A stretch of 64,000 nt of DNA, taken from contig AP026124.1 in the NCBI GenBank assembly GCA_030295235.1, forward strand, positions 930,001 to 994,000, read 5' to 3'. Both the position numbers and the translations under genes were made by a program. Within the stretch, counting starts at the first letter, position 1. Each line of letters begins with the position of its first letter. Shown here piece after piece: positions 32,117 through 42,970 of this stretch. A model generated the notes under the pieces. The model did not search any database. It had not been told where the DNA came from and saw only the letters and a list, made by a program, of their open reading frames with translations. Origin of the DNA: Fistulifera solaris (Eukaryota; Bacillariophyta; Bacillariophyceae; Naviculales; Stauroneidaceae).

Positions 32117-32970
32117 TTACGTGTCAACAAGATTTTTGTTTGCCCCAAGCATGGCTTGTTTTCGAAAGTCATTCTCGGCAGAGTAAGCAAACGCGTCGTT
32201 TAAAGGTGGTGACTTTGTTGCAGCAGGTGCGCTGGCGTGGGCTCGTTTTGTGATATACCAACCAGCAAAAGAAGTTGCTGCAATACAGAAAATCAGAATC
32301 CCAAAAGTGATGATAAAACTTTTCAAAGCTTCTGGGATGGCCACATCAGGTCGCGTGGACCAGTTGAAAAGAGGTTACCGGAGCATTTCTGCGTGTTCGC
32401 GCCACCTAGGTCATAGTGATCGGAACGAGGATCAGATGTAAAGCCAACTTCTACTTTGGGACGGAACTTGTACTGGTACGAATCCGACTGAGATCCAAAG
32501 TAGAACGTTTCTTGTAAATAGAAATACCCAGCTTGCAGAAAGCCGTTGTTGCAAAGCGTTGTTCCTGCTTTTCCATATATACTAGATACTCCGCAGATAT
32601 CTTCCAGTGCATGTACGTAGACGCTCTCTACTGTTCCATATCCTTGGACATAGACTGCAATATAGGTTGTACTTTGAATGACTTCTTTGACATAAAATTT
32701 CATGTGCACTCTACCCTTGTCGCCAGCTTGACACGTCTCCGAATTCCGATATTTCCCACTGCCGTAATAGTACGTTCCGGGACTGTCGCATGTTATGCTG
32801 AGTTCATCAACCGTAATCAATGAATCTGAACACACAGAAAACTCGCTGTACGTCTTATTACTCGAGCTTTGACTGTAGATATTATAATTGTTGCCGTATC
32901 CATTGTTGTTGCCGCACACCGATGCCACGAAAAAAACAAGCGACAAAAGTGCTTGATGCACGAATTTCAT
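32117..32970 (-). CDS. Secreted/type I membrane protein, paralogue A of a tandem pair
   Basis: Read leftwards from ATG 32970. Signal peptide (MKFVHQALLSLVFFVASVCG), a Tyr/Asn/Gly-rich lumenal or extracellular part with paired cysteines, one transmembrane helix (FIITFGILIFCIAATSFAGW) and a short tail with Ala/Pro. A block shared with the next gene is ITCDSPGTYYYGSG and RNSETCQAGD. The two segments are read in frames one base apart near 32350, probably an indel in the CCTCTTTT stretch; reading through gives LFNWSTRPDVAIPEALKSF, parallel to the paralogue. Function unknown; it could be a frustule- or surface-associated protein, which is only a guess from topology and diatom context. Confidence 0.65.
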
Positions 32971-33709
32971 TTTTTAAGCGTAAGAACGAATCCTCTTTCT
33001 TTCTTTGCAAGTAACGCTATCGTCGATCTCGAATATCGTTTCAATGATTTGCAATGCCACCGTGCAGACATCGGTGCACTGAGCGATTTCGTGAAACAGA
33101 AAAGTGAGAGAGGCGAAGTGCACGAGTTAGCGACGAAAAAACAAATCGAATATATTCTTAAAGTATGAATATGACTCTTCATCTAAGTACTCCAATTTGT
33201 GTACATTTAAATTGCATACGATTGTTTAGTGTTTATTTAGTTGTGGAACCGTCTCTCGCCAACTCCTATATCCCTCATCGTACCGGTACTCATTCTGGCG
33301 CACCGCACACCAATTAAACCGTTTTCACCAGTATAGGGCGGTCAAATGTAGGTCTAGATTGCTCTCCCTACCAAGAGCGACCTCTCCATGGCATGGCTTG
33401 CACCTTGCTCCCTCTTGCTCCCTCTTGCTTTCAAAGTAAATGAAGTGTCCCTCGCTCCCACTTCTACCAGTAAATGTAAAAGTTTGATGAAGAATCATTT
33501 CACATAGTTTTAGTGGATTAAAGTCCGTATGAAACACTACACACTAGCTCCGTACAGTGTGCGAATGATGGAGCAAATTCTCCGTAAGCCTTTCAAGTTT
33601 TGCTATGTGCACTATCTATACAATGGGTTATCACGAAAATTCATATCGTCTTTTCACCAATGGCTGTAGTTGTCTTCCGTTTCATAATTTTCGTGTCCAC
33701 CTAGACCAA
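32971..33709. other. Intergenic region between the tandem paralogues
   Basis: About 740 bp, holding the promoter of paralogue A and the 3' side of paralogue B. A GTACCGGTAC palindrome lies at about 33280. Two 12-bp direct repeats (TTGCTCCCTC) occur near 33410. No gene. Confidence 0.4.
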
Positions 33710-34441
33710 CTACATTGTCATCATCCTGTTCCGCTTTCGTCCAAACAAACAGAGCAAAAGAAAAAGAACGGCGCACGTTCCAAGAAGTATTCCATTCCTA
33801 GCGAAGAATATTTTGCCGGGTGACAACTGCATATTCTTATTGCTCCATGGAGCATATACAAGGCCGTTATTGTCCCGTCCTGGGCATTCCATATTCACCG
33901 CCCCTAGATTAGATCCATAGTCCATTTGTGAGGAAAACGCAAGCTGAACTAAAGGATAAAAGTGCCTTCGATCCTTGCCATCCGGGGTTCCTAGTTTCAA
34001 ATTTGTCTCGAAACTGTAGGTTCCTTGTCTCGTGCAATCACCACCAATGAAGTCTTGGCAAAAATATGTCGGTTTAATTGTGAATACGAGATTTGACTCG
34101 TCATCGTAAACCCCCAGCGTGATGAAAATGTTTTCGCCGTACTGTAAATTGTCGATGACGCGGACTGTGCCTAAAATATTCATCGTGTCACCATAATTGC
34201 ACGTCTCGGAATTGCGATTGCCGCCATTTCCATAATAGAAAGTATAAGGACTGTCGCAGGAAACAGATAAAAAGGTCATGCGAACGACAGAGTTATCGCA
34301 CACGGAGAGTCTGTAGCTGGATCGTCCGTATGGATTGTAATAATGGTTGTTTCCGCTGTTGTAGTACGCCGCCACGGACCGGAGCGCCAAAGCAAGGGCT
34401 AATAATCTCCGTAACGTAAAAGCTGCTTTCGTACAAGTCAT
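33710..34441 (-). CDS. Secreted/type I membrane protein, paralogue B of a tandem pair
   Basis: 243 residues, one exon, intact. Signal peptide to about residue 25 (LLALALALRSVAAYY), then a Tyr/Asn-rich start, then SVSCDSPYTFYYGNGGNRNS and ETCNYGD, equivalent to paralogue A. More cysteines (YFCQDFIGGDC, MECPG) suggest disulfides. One transmembrane helix, IFFARNGILLGTCAVLFLLL, precedes a basic tail CLFGRKRNRMMTM. Identity with paralogue A is concentrated in the cysteine block and the overall layout, so the duplication looks old. No known domain. The gene starts 153 bp from the left end of the MULE. Confidence 0.7.
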   Translation of the reverse strand: MTCTKAAFTLRRLLALALALRSVAAYYNSGNNHYYNPYGRSSYRLSVCDNSVVRMTFLSVSCDSPYTFYYGNGGNRNSETCNYGDTMNILGTVRVIDNLQYGENIFITLGVYDDESNLVFTIKPTYFCQDFIGGDCTRQGTYSFETNLKLGTPDGKDRRHFYPLVQLAFSSQMDYGSNLGAVNMECPGRDNNGLVYAPWSNKNMQLSPGKIFFARNGILLGTCAVLFLLLCLFGRKRNRMMTM

Positions 34442-34593
34442 TTTATTCCTGATCTTTGGTTATAGGGGGTTGAGATGTCATGGGTAAAAGCTGCCCTGTG
34501 ATTTACAAATAATGGCGTCCATTTTAAGGAAAAATGCTCGCCAATCGCAAGCCGGCTCCCAATTACATCCAAATTATTTAGGCGCTGTGTTTT

Positions 34594-34855
34594 GAAACGG
34601 GGAAATCCTCTTTTTCGGTCTTGACCCCTTTGTCCGTCCCGAGTTTCGAACCGATGACTTGACATTTTTCATTAGTGTACAATCCCGACTTTCGAACAAC
34701 TTTGGGCCGGTACATTAATTTACACAAACTCTACGCTTTCCCGATTTTCGACTAGCCCGATTTTCGGCTCTCTAGTAAGTTTTGTAGCCCGATTTTCGGC
34801 TCACCGAGATTTCTCTGGCCCGACTTTCGGTTCATCGGATTGCCAATGGCCCGAC
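34594..34855 (+). repeat. Left terminal inverted repeat of the MULE
   Basis: 262 bp, matched in inverse orientation at the right end with only a few differences (for example TTTTT versus TTTT near 34611). It contains at least four copies of CCCGAYTTTCGG-like sequence, spaced about 15-45 bp, probably transposase binding sites. Confidence 0.9.
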
Positions 34856-35131
34856 TTTTGGCTAAATATACATCAAAGCTGTGTTTTTGTATTTTTAAAA
34901 AGATTGGTCAGGTCTACAAGAATAGGATTATTGAATGATTTAATATGGTTTTGAGGGGCGTCTGCAAGGCTTGCAATGCAACAGACAGAGAAACTTGGAA
35001 GACGACGCTTCATAGTCGTGTGCACGTTTTGCCGTGACTTCTTCTTTACGGGACTAGTTTCAGCCCTGCAGGTTTTTCCGTTTTTTCCCAACTCTCAACG
35101 AGCAGGTTGCAACTTCCACCTGAAAAACACT

Positions 35132-35169
35132 ACCATTAATACAATTTATACGTTAAATGTATTAATGGT
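35132..35169. repeat. Perfect 11-bp-stem hairpin inside the MULE
   Basis: ACCATTAATAC and GTATTAATGGT are exact inverse complements around a 16-base A/T loop. It lies downstream of the Ulp1 gene; it could mark a transcript end or be chance in A/T-rich DNA. Confidence 0.5.
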
Positions 35170-35340
35170 ACCAATATTACACCTTGCCTACAATAATACC
35201 ATCAACCTTTATCAAAGCGGTTACACTACTTTATCACCAAACCGAAATATTACATCAAATGCGACCAGTCGGAGATTGTCACCTGGTTGGTCGCCATACA
35301 AGTTCCATGATCCGTCAACAAGCATTGGGCGCCCCATATG

Positions 35341-36650
35341 TCAAAAAGATGTCGGCGTAAAGGCATACGTAGCGCCACAATTCCAATCGTCCTTCTGTCG
35401 GAAATTGTCAGGTACAGGGAATCGATGGTAAGTCCAACGTGACATGTCTGGAATTTCTGGTCTAACTTTGTTTAAGCCCCCGTGACACGGCGATTGGCCT
35501 CTTCTTGCTCACTCTTCATCAGACGTATTCGCCACAAAGACCCAAGAGTTTGTGCATGGTCAAAATGATCGTAATCTTTTGAATCAATGGAATAAATCTC
35601 TTCCTTTTCACTGTCAACAATCATTATCCACCAGTGATCGCCGCTGCAGATTGGGAACAGGTGAAGGCCTTCATTGTCCTTGTCGTCTACCGGGGACATC
35701 ATTCTTAGTGCCTTGGCTATCCAATCCAGAGCAAGATTACCTTTACTATCCCGTTTGTTTTCAAGTGACATCAAAACAATTGACCTGTGGGCAAACACTT
35801 TTGGGCAACTGTACATCTTTCTCTTCCATATCCCAATGAACGCGTCCACCATCTTATCCGAAAACCAGGATTTCTTTCCCGCTTTCTTTGGAAGCAAAGA
35901 AAGCTATCAGTGGTGAGGACTATATGTTCATCCTCAAGTGTAATACAGACTACTGCACACTCCTGTCCATTTGCTGCCCGTGGTCGAGGGATTTCCCTCA
36001 TCAGTTCATCTAGAATCATCTCGGAACATCCAGGCTCATGGTAAAATGCGTCAGCTTTCCCTTCCCTGTTCATCAGTCTCTTCTCACGCACTGTCTCCTT
36101 TAGATAGGTACTCAGTCTTTCTCTTAAATTGTCAATGAGATTGGCCACCGCAATTCCTGCATTCCCAGCATCAACTAGAGCGGGTAACGGCGGGTCTTCA
36201 TCCATGGAGTTGTCATCTATCAGCTCAAAATAATCCTGATGGCTGCCTCTTCTTGGTACTTGCTCTGTCACTTTGAGATAGTATTCATGGTCTTGTAGTA
36301 GCATTGTGACATGCTCTTGTGTCAAAAAGAAGTCCTTGTATTTCAATAACAATCTACTCATCACTTTTTCTGATACCACCGCATGACGTTGTCCTCCGAA
36401 TATGGAGGGGCTTTGAGTCGGGCATGTCAATTTTCACTAAAGGAGAATCAAGGAATTCTGAGCCATTGCTTGAACTTGCAGAATCACCGGAAGAGCTTGA
36501 GCTACTTGAACCCGAACTTGTAGAACCACTGGCAGAGCTAGTGCCTGCCCCGTTAGAGTTACTTTCCATACCATTTGTAGTAGCACTGTCGTCACCCAAT
36601 GCACTATACATTTTGGCCATTGCACACACCATCGTCTCTTCCTTATCCAT
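35341..36650 (-). CDS. Ulp1-type (C48) cysteine protease encoded in the MULE (frame-interrupted)
   Basis: Lies directly after the transposase on the same strand. It begins with a Ser/Gly low-complexity stretch (about 36440-36600). The protease core is readable: WFSDKMVDAFIGIWKRKM is the Ulp1 entry helix, SGDHWWIMIVDSEKEEIYSI carries the catalytic His (codon 35634-35636), DS follows as the Asp, and QKDDWNCGATYAF carries the catalytic Cys (codon 35377-35379). All three members of the triad are thus present. Ulp1 proteases remove SUMO; in plant MULEs the role of this domain is unknown. Two or more one-base frame steps occur, including one near 35480 that separates His/Asp from the Cys segment. 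Confidence 0.72.
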
Positions 36651-38574
36651 GGGAGGCCGGATTCTTCAGACAAAAGGTACCGCCCCAAGAAGGATTGAGC
36701 AATGATCTTACATACTGGCTGTGTGACAGTGACTCGGTCGCATTACGGCATAATCTACGGACCAATTCATAATCGTGTTGTAACAAACAATGCACATGTG
36801 CGCACGGGTAGGCATACATGTCGGAATAGAAGCAACAGCACTTGATGACAGGCTGACCATTGTGTTGTGCAACTTTGACTATGTGTTCTGTGGTAGTCGC
36901 ACCTTGTCTTGAATTAATACTTGCGCCAAAAGTCGTTGTCATAGATGTAGGTCCGTGATTTGGTGCAGCGAGAAGATTTCTCTTTGCCGTCGCTGAATAA
37001 GCGAGCTCCAACGCTTAGAAGTGACACACCATCCGTCCTTTCCACAACTTCAAAGTAGCTCAATAGTTTCTTTGGCAACCTGTAGCCACATTGAAATAGC
37101 TACTGCAGGTGGACTTGAGCGTATGTTGTGGTGCGCTAACCAAGAGCATGCCGATTCCACACGATTTGTTCGGCAGAATCCATACAGTGGCATTTTAATA
37201 CCAAATGGAATCTCATCCTTTAGGTGTCTTGTGTTAAATTCATTCCACGAGAGAATCTCTCCTAATAAGACCTGCGTAAAAAGTGCAGTAGTCTTCGTGC
37301 CATTCACTATCGGGGTAACTTGCCAAGTTTCCAAACACACACCAGTGTCGTGGATGGATGCCTTCGACAAGATACCGGACAATGTCAACTCCGTCCTCCG
37401 GTCGGAGATTGATAATGTTTTCACATGCGCTAATGAAGGATCCAACACTCCGGGGCGCTTTTGCATATCACCAACAAGATTACGCACAGTAGCGGTCTCT
37501 GGGTTACTAGCCTTCAGATCAAATATGTGAGCCAGATTGCGATTAATATGCTCAAGACAGTATTTGATTGAAATTTTAATGTTGTACCGATCAAGCAAAA
37601 CTTTAGCTGCACCCAAAATGTGGCCTCTGTCGGTAAAAATAGGAATGCTTTCAATATCAATGCCTGCTGCGCGCAATGATAGCAAAACAAATACAAAGTG
37701 TTCCACACTTTCGGTAGGGACCCACGCTATTCCGATTTGGATATTACCACCCGACCCGTCAGCGGCCACAATTGGAATAAGAACTCCGCCATAAGAGTGT
37801 GTTTTGCTAAAAGTTCCGTCAATGAATAATGCCGGGATGCAAAGCTTTTTAAATACATGCGCTGCATCTGGGATGGTAACAAAAGCACGGTAGAAGCAAT
37901 TCATATCATCTGTCTGAAGAACAGCTAGCAGTATTGTTGAGCTCGGCGTAGCGCCTGAGATAGGAAGGAAGAAGCAAAAGCCTCAAACTATCATCCTGAC
38001 GAAGCAGTGCACGAAAATATAGCTTCAAGCGAGTGAACTGGTTTCCATTGATTGGAAAAGTGTAGCCGGCATTCAAGAGCATTTGTTGAGCTTTTGCACG
38101 GTTTGATGCGTTTTCAAAATTTTTTGAGCGAAGTGCGATTTCGAAGAATTGGTAGAGCAAGGGGCAACTCTTCAAATATTCCATTGCTTTTCCATCGAGT
38201 TTGCCCTTTTCATTTAGAGCAAGTGCTTTTGTGGGCTGGCAACTGATGCAGTGGAGAAATGTGGACTCCTCCGTGAGAATAACGCTATTCTCACTTTTAT
38301 CTTTTCGGAACTTGAGGCAAAAACCCTTGTTGGGGTCGATAGTCTGACAGTTCTGGCAATAATATGTGGGATACTTTGAACTTTGCTTCTGGCAACGTGT
38401 TAACTCGTTCCCTTCATACCACATCGAAATACCCCGCATGAGTTCGGAATGATCTCCACGAGCAATTGGTCTGTTCAGAAGATGTAGACGGTAATTGAAC
38501 GGATTCACGCATTCAAAGCCATATCGTTCCATGATAGGCATGTATACAAATGGGCTGCTGATTGTAAACGACAT
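36643..38574 (-). CDS. MULE transposase with SWIM zinc finger (frame-interrupted)
   Basis: Three consecutive segments, each in another frame, read leftwards from ATG 38574. The first (38574-37906) has paired cysteines (YYCQNCQ, FLHCISC) that may be a DNA-binding finger. The second (37904-37050) is the catalytic core: LFIDGTFSKTH gives the first Asp, IPIFTDRGHI the second, and NRVESACSWL the Glu, in the MULE family order. The third (37011-36643) has a SWIM finger, CCCFYSDMYAYPCAHVHC. The core segment is long and clean, suggesting that the element is young or that the breaks are sequencing indels. The protein would cut and join the element's inverted repeats. Confidence 0.85.
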
Positions 38575-38755
38575 TTACGTGAAGGAAATGAGGAGATAAG
38601 CAGGGGAAGTGATGGCGATGGAAGGGTCAACAGCGACGAAGGATAAACCAGACGCAAACAATGTTGGCCATCCGACTTGGTGAAAAAATGGTTACTCGTA
38701 ACGCACGTTTATACGTATTGAAACTCGGGTACGTTTGCACATGATCTCTCCGGAT

Positions 38756-39017
38756 AATCGGGCCATTGGCAATCCGATGAACCGAAAGTCGGGCCAGAGA
38801 AATCTCGGTGAGCCGAAAATCGGGCTACAAAACTTACTAGAGAGCCGAAAATCGGGCTAGTCGAAAATCGGGAAAGCGTAGAGTTTGTGTAGATTAATGT
38901 ACCGGCCCAAAGTTGTTCGAAAGTCGGGATTGTACACTAATGAAAAATGTCAAGTCATCGGTTCGAAACTCGGGACGGACAAAGGGGTCAAGACCGAAAA
39001 GAGGATTTCCCCGTTTC
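38756..39017 (-). repeat. Right terminal inverted repeat of the MULE
   Basis: Mirror of the left repeat; the CCGAAARTCGGG units appear in the opposite orientation. The outer end is GGATTTCCCCGTTTC at 39017. Confidence 0.9.
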
Positions 39018-39107
39018 TAAGATGGACTTTTAGCTTGTCGTACCACTAGTCGCAACGGACTTCAGCTGCCGGCGACTACTGTACGTCATCCCTTCTACGT
39101 CTACTAC

Positions 39108-39147
39108 GGTACCAGGTACCGGTACCGGTACCTGGTACAGTACCTGG
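39108..39147. promoter_or_regulatory. Palindromic GGTACC cluster upstream of Trm13
   Basis: Five overlapping GGTACC/GGTACA units form a 32-base near-perfect palindrome that ends 115 bp or so before the Trm13 start. Similar clusters sit in several other intergenic regions here. Role unknown. Confidence 0.5.
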
Positions 39148-39260
39148 GGCCGAAATTGCCACCAACGTTACGCACCATCAAAAGAGAACAAAAACAAGCA
39201 ACACAACATACCGTTCATGTCGTGTTACAATTTGCGGTTTGTTGACCCCTATTCAATACT

Positions 39261-40756
39261 ATGCCCAAAAATGATGACTCAAATATAGTTTCAGATTTAC
39301 CGGAAGACTGGGAGCGATGCCATGCTTTTATGGAAAGAAGAAGCGATTCTGTCGACAGCAGCGAGCGTCCGACAGTTCTTACTGTGGCAATCATCAACAT
39401 TTGGCTACCACTATCAACACAAAGCGCAAACGCGTTCCTTGCCCGTTAGATTCGTCACATCTTGTGTTTGAAGATTCCATTGAAAAGCACGTCTTAGTAT
39501 GTCCTAAAGCAACGAAGCAGAAAGATCAAGAACGGCAGTTTTTCTATCAGTCCAACATTAATGCGGGAGGTCACGGAATGCTTGTTGAAAGCGCAAGGTC
39601 TATCGATTTGACTCGAGCGAAGCGTCTTGCGCAGCGAATAGTATCCGTACATGTGCAAATCTTTGGTGGGGGTACTTCCTTTGCCGGAATTAACGAAGCA
39701 ACGGAACTCCTCGACTTGTCCGAGCCTGAAATGACGAAAGGTCTGCCGGAAGCCATTGCGGTTCATCGAATTAGATCGGGAGGATATCGTCACGTTCTTC
39801 AACAAGCCAGTCTTCTGGGACATTTGCGACGGATCGGAGCTTATCAAACTACTACAAAACGACGACGCCTCATTGAACTCGGTGCTGGAAGAGGAATGTC
39901 GGGACTTATTATGGCGGCAGCGTCGTCTGGTTCGGGTGTTACGACGGATTTGATTCTGGTGGAACGAAGTGGTTCGAGAGGAAAAGCGGACAAAATATTG
40001 AGAACCTTTACTACGAAGGAAACGACTTATCCATTTGATTTGAAGTCGGTCTCGTGGAAGCGTGTGCAGTGTGATATCGCTCATGTGGACTTGGTGTCTC
40101 TTCTGAATCATCATCCCAGATATAATGACGCTCATCAAATGAGTGAAGATTCAACAGACGAACTAGTTGTGGTGGCAAAGCACCTTTGTGGCGTGGGCAG
40201 TGATCTGGCATTAAAGTCATTGTATCCGATACGCTCTCGCGTCACAGCTTGTATATTTGCAACGTGTTGCCATGGTGTATGTTCTTGGAATGGATATGTC
40301 GGCCGCGATTATCTTCGAAAAGCGGTACAAACAGAAGAATTGCCTTTCGGAGAAGCCGAGTTTGATCTTGTGCGAAAATGGGCCGGAGCAGTCGTAATGG
40401 AACCCACAATCGACGGCTCGGATGATGATGAGGGAGACGATAATCGTCATTATACATCTCCCGGCAATGATAAGAATGACCTATTGAAAAGCGTAAGCAT
40501 CACTGCTGTTGCAGATGGACTGGACTGTGGCACCCGAGGTCTCAGTCGAGCTTGCCAGCGTTTGATTGACTACGGTCGTCGTGAATATATTCATCAAATT
40601 TTGGGGAATGCATCTGATTTGAATGTTGAAATGCTGCGGTATACACCGGACGAAATTACACCGCAAAATACTGCCCTTATAGGATACCGGAAGAGTCTAT
40701 CACCGCTGTCGTCGGGGGTAAAGAGGACCGCTAATTCTATGTCCGAGAGCATTTAA
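39261..40756 (+). CDS. TRM13: tRNA 2'-O-methyltransferase Trm13 (CCDC76 type)
   Basis: About 498 residues from ATG 39261. N-terminal CHHC-like zinc segment: RCHAF then KKRFCRQQRASDSSYCGNHQ, followed by the second finger PCPLDSSHLVFEDSIEKHVL and CPKA, and the Trm13 mark FFYQSNINAG. The C-terminal Rossmann-like domain has LIELGAGRGMSGL, VVVAKHLCGVGSDLAL (a typical Trm13 motif) and ACIFATCCHGVCSW. Trm13 methylates the ribose of position 4 in tRNAs Pro, His and Gly. The first 30 codons are in a different frame from the rest: one A is missing near 39335 in GGAAAGAAGAAG, and with it the family text is continuous. Confidence 0.9.
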
Positions 40757-41073
40757 ATGACCTCTTTGTAAATAGTCGTAGTAAACATTTATTACAACTT
40801 TTCGTGCTAGACGAGGTTGGAAAAGTCATGATAGACGCATGATAGGTAGGGAGAATAACTGCGTGCGACAAGGTGACTAATTTTCCCTCCGAACAGGCTT
40901 AACCGTCGGGTCTGAGTCCGTACCTGGCACCTGGTATCAACTCTACCAAGAGCTCTTTCCGACAAACTAAGTGTACCTTCATCCGAAAATAAACACACTA
41001 GCATACCGAATACTCAAACTGAAAATTTAGTAAGAGACCGTTGTACTTTTACAATGTCATCCCTGACAGATAT
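40757..41073. other. Convergent intergenic region
   Basis: Between the stops of Trm13 and amidophosphoribosyltransferase. It holds TACCTGGCACCTGG at 40921. No gene. Confidence 0.4.
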
Positions 41074-42970
41074 TTAACGCGCCAGTCCAACGGGTTTGTT
41101 CGTCAAGGGTTCACAAGCGGCCCCATCGATCGTACTGGAAACACGTTTATCATTGGCGACAGGTTCGCAACCATCGTTGCTTTGTGCCGGGCGCTTAGCA
41201 GGCCCTCCCTCTTCATTAGATCCTGAACCAATTTTCCTCTTCTCCTTCGCCTTGTCGTTTCGCAGGTCATGGAGCTTTTCAAAGTAGCTGTCGCCAATCA
41301 CCTGTCCGGTCACATAGTCCCCGCTGAAGCAACTCGAATCAAAGCGATCAAATGATCGCTCTTTCGGGGCAAGCTCCCGCAGGCAATTCTCCAAGTCATT
41401 CAGGTCCTGGTAGACCACCCAATCGCAGCCGATTTTCGCGGCTATTTCTTCTTCATTTCGATTGTACGCGATCAATTCATTTCGTGTGGGTATATCAATG
41501 CCATAAATGTTGGGATAACGGATCGGTGGGGCGGCCGAACAAAAGTATACTTTATTGGCACCTGCATCGCGCGCCATTTGAACGATTTCGTTCGAGGTAG
41601 TACCGCGTACAATGGAATCATCGACCAACAGAACATTCTTGCCTAGAAACTCTCGTTTGATCGTGTTCAACTTGAGACGCACGGACTTTCGCCGCGTGGC
41701 TTGACCAGGCATGATGAACGTGCGCGCAATGTAGCGGTTCTTGATAAATCCTTCACGAAAAGGACGATTCAAAACATAAGCTGCCTGTAAAGCTGATGTT
41801 CGGCTGGTATCAGGAATAGGAATGACCACGTCAATGTCGTGATCCGGGTACTGGCGCAAAATTTTCTTGGCCAATTTCTCTCCCATTTTGAGACGTGACT
41901 CGTAGACGCTGACACCGTCCATGATGGAGTCTGGTCTTGCAAAATAAACATACTCAAAGATGCAAGGCGAAAGAACCGATTTCGAGTGAACCATGCGGCT
42001 ATGGCAATTGCCTTCCATGTCCATGAAAATGACTTCGCCGGGTCGCACATCCCTAACAAGAGAACAATTACGTCATGTGAGATGAAAAGAGACGATAACC
42101 AAAGCACACATCGCAAATAATTAGCGTACCGAATTAACTGAAATCCTAGTGTATCAATCGCCACCGATTCACTCGATATGACATAGTCAAGCGATCTCTT
42201 GGCCGTGTCCATATGCGACGGAGTCCTGGGTATTCCTTCGTCGTCAAACGTCTCATCCGTGACCGTTGGAGACCGACGACAACCGAACACCAGAGGACGA
42301 ATACCATTTGGATCGCGAAAGCCGACGAGACCAAATCCGTTGACCAAATACAACCCCGCGTATCCGCCTTCGGTTTTGTGCATGACCGAACCGACAGCAC
42401 TGAAAATGGCTTCTTTCATGTTGAGCTGGTCCTTTCCCACTGCCAAAGTTTCTCTCGTCAATTCTTCCGAAAACAAGTTCAAGAGCAATTCAGAATCACT
42501 GTCCGTATTGACGTGTCGGCCAATCTCCGTCAATTGCTTGGCAATTTGTTCCGTATTCGTCAAGTTTCCGTTGTGCGCTACACAAATTCCGTAGGGGTAA
42601 TTGGTATACAGCGGTTGTGCTTCGGCACAAGAACTGGTTCCGGCAGTAGGATAACGGCAATGACCGACTCCGAGATGTCCCCGCAGCTCCACCATGTGAT
42701 GTTGATGAAAGACATCTTTCACCAATCCGTTGTCCTTGCGCAAATGCAAACGTCCTCCTTCCGAAGTGACCATTCCTGCAGCATCTTGTCCGCGGTGCTG
42801 CAAGACGGTAAGTCCGTCAAATATCATTTGATTGACCTGTGAAAGTAACGATGATCGTGTGAGCGGAAATTTCATAATTTTCGAATCGTACGAGCGTGAT
42901 TTGCGCATTGCTTTCATTTACTTACATGTTCCTTCTCGTTTGCTAAGAGTAGACCAATAATACCACACAT
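41074..42970 (-). CDS. purF: Amidophosphoribosyltransferase (glutamine PRPP amidotransferase), purine synthesis
   Basis: Three exons read leftwards: 42970-42926, 42836-42130 and 42052-41074. Introns are 42925-42837 (GTAAGT...TCACAG) and 42129-42053 (GTACGC...GTTAG); phases close to 576 residues. It makes phosphoribosylamine from PRPP and glutamine, the first step of purine synthesis. Exon 1 holds only 15 residues, MCGIIGLLLANEKEH, giving Cys2 as the nucleophile of the glutaminase domain. Exon 2 has LQHRGQDAAGM, HCRYPTAG, AHNGNLTN and GFRDPNGIRPLVFG; exon 3 has the PRPP loop NVLLVDDSIVRGTTS and the C-terminal part. The tail is a charged extension of about 80 residues. No targeting peptide, so cytosolic is the default reading. 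Confidence 0.95.

Larger units (their letters stand above)
34594..39017 (-). mobile_element. Mutator-like (MULE) DNA transposon with Ulp1 protease gene
   Basis: A 4424-bp element bounded by near-identical 262-bp terminal inverted repeats (34594-34855 and 38756-39017, both starting GAAACGGGGAAATCC when read inwards). It codes, on the minus strand, a MULE transposase with DDE residues and SWIM finger, and a Ulp1/C48 cysteine protease. Plant MULEs carrying a Ulp1 domain are known (Kaonashi group); this looks like a diatom counterpart. No 8-11 bp target site duplication is evident: the flanks are CTGTGTTTT on the left and TAAGATGGA on the right. Both reading regions step frame several times, which may be decay or the same sequencing indels seen in host genes. 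Confidence 0.88.

Noticed and set aside
34873-35091. 72-codon minus-strand frame between the Ulp1 gene and the left MULE end
   Set aside because: Could be a further exon of the element but no motif supports it.
34594-39017. Reading the element as an LTR or virus-like element
   Set aside because: Ends are inverted rather than direct, and the protein is a MULE-type DDE transposase with SWIM finger; no reverse transcriptase, capsid or envelope.
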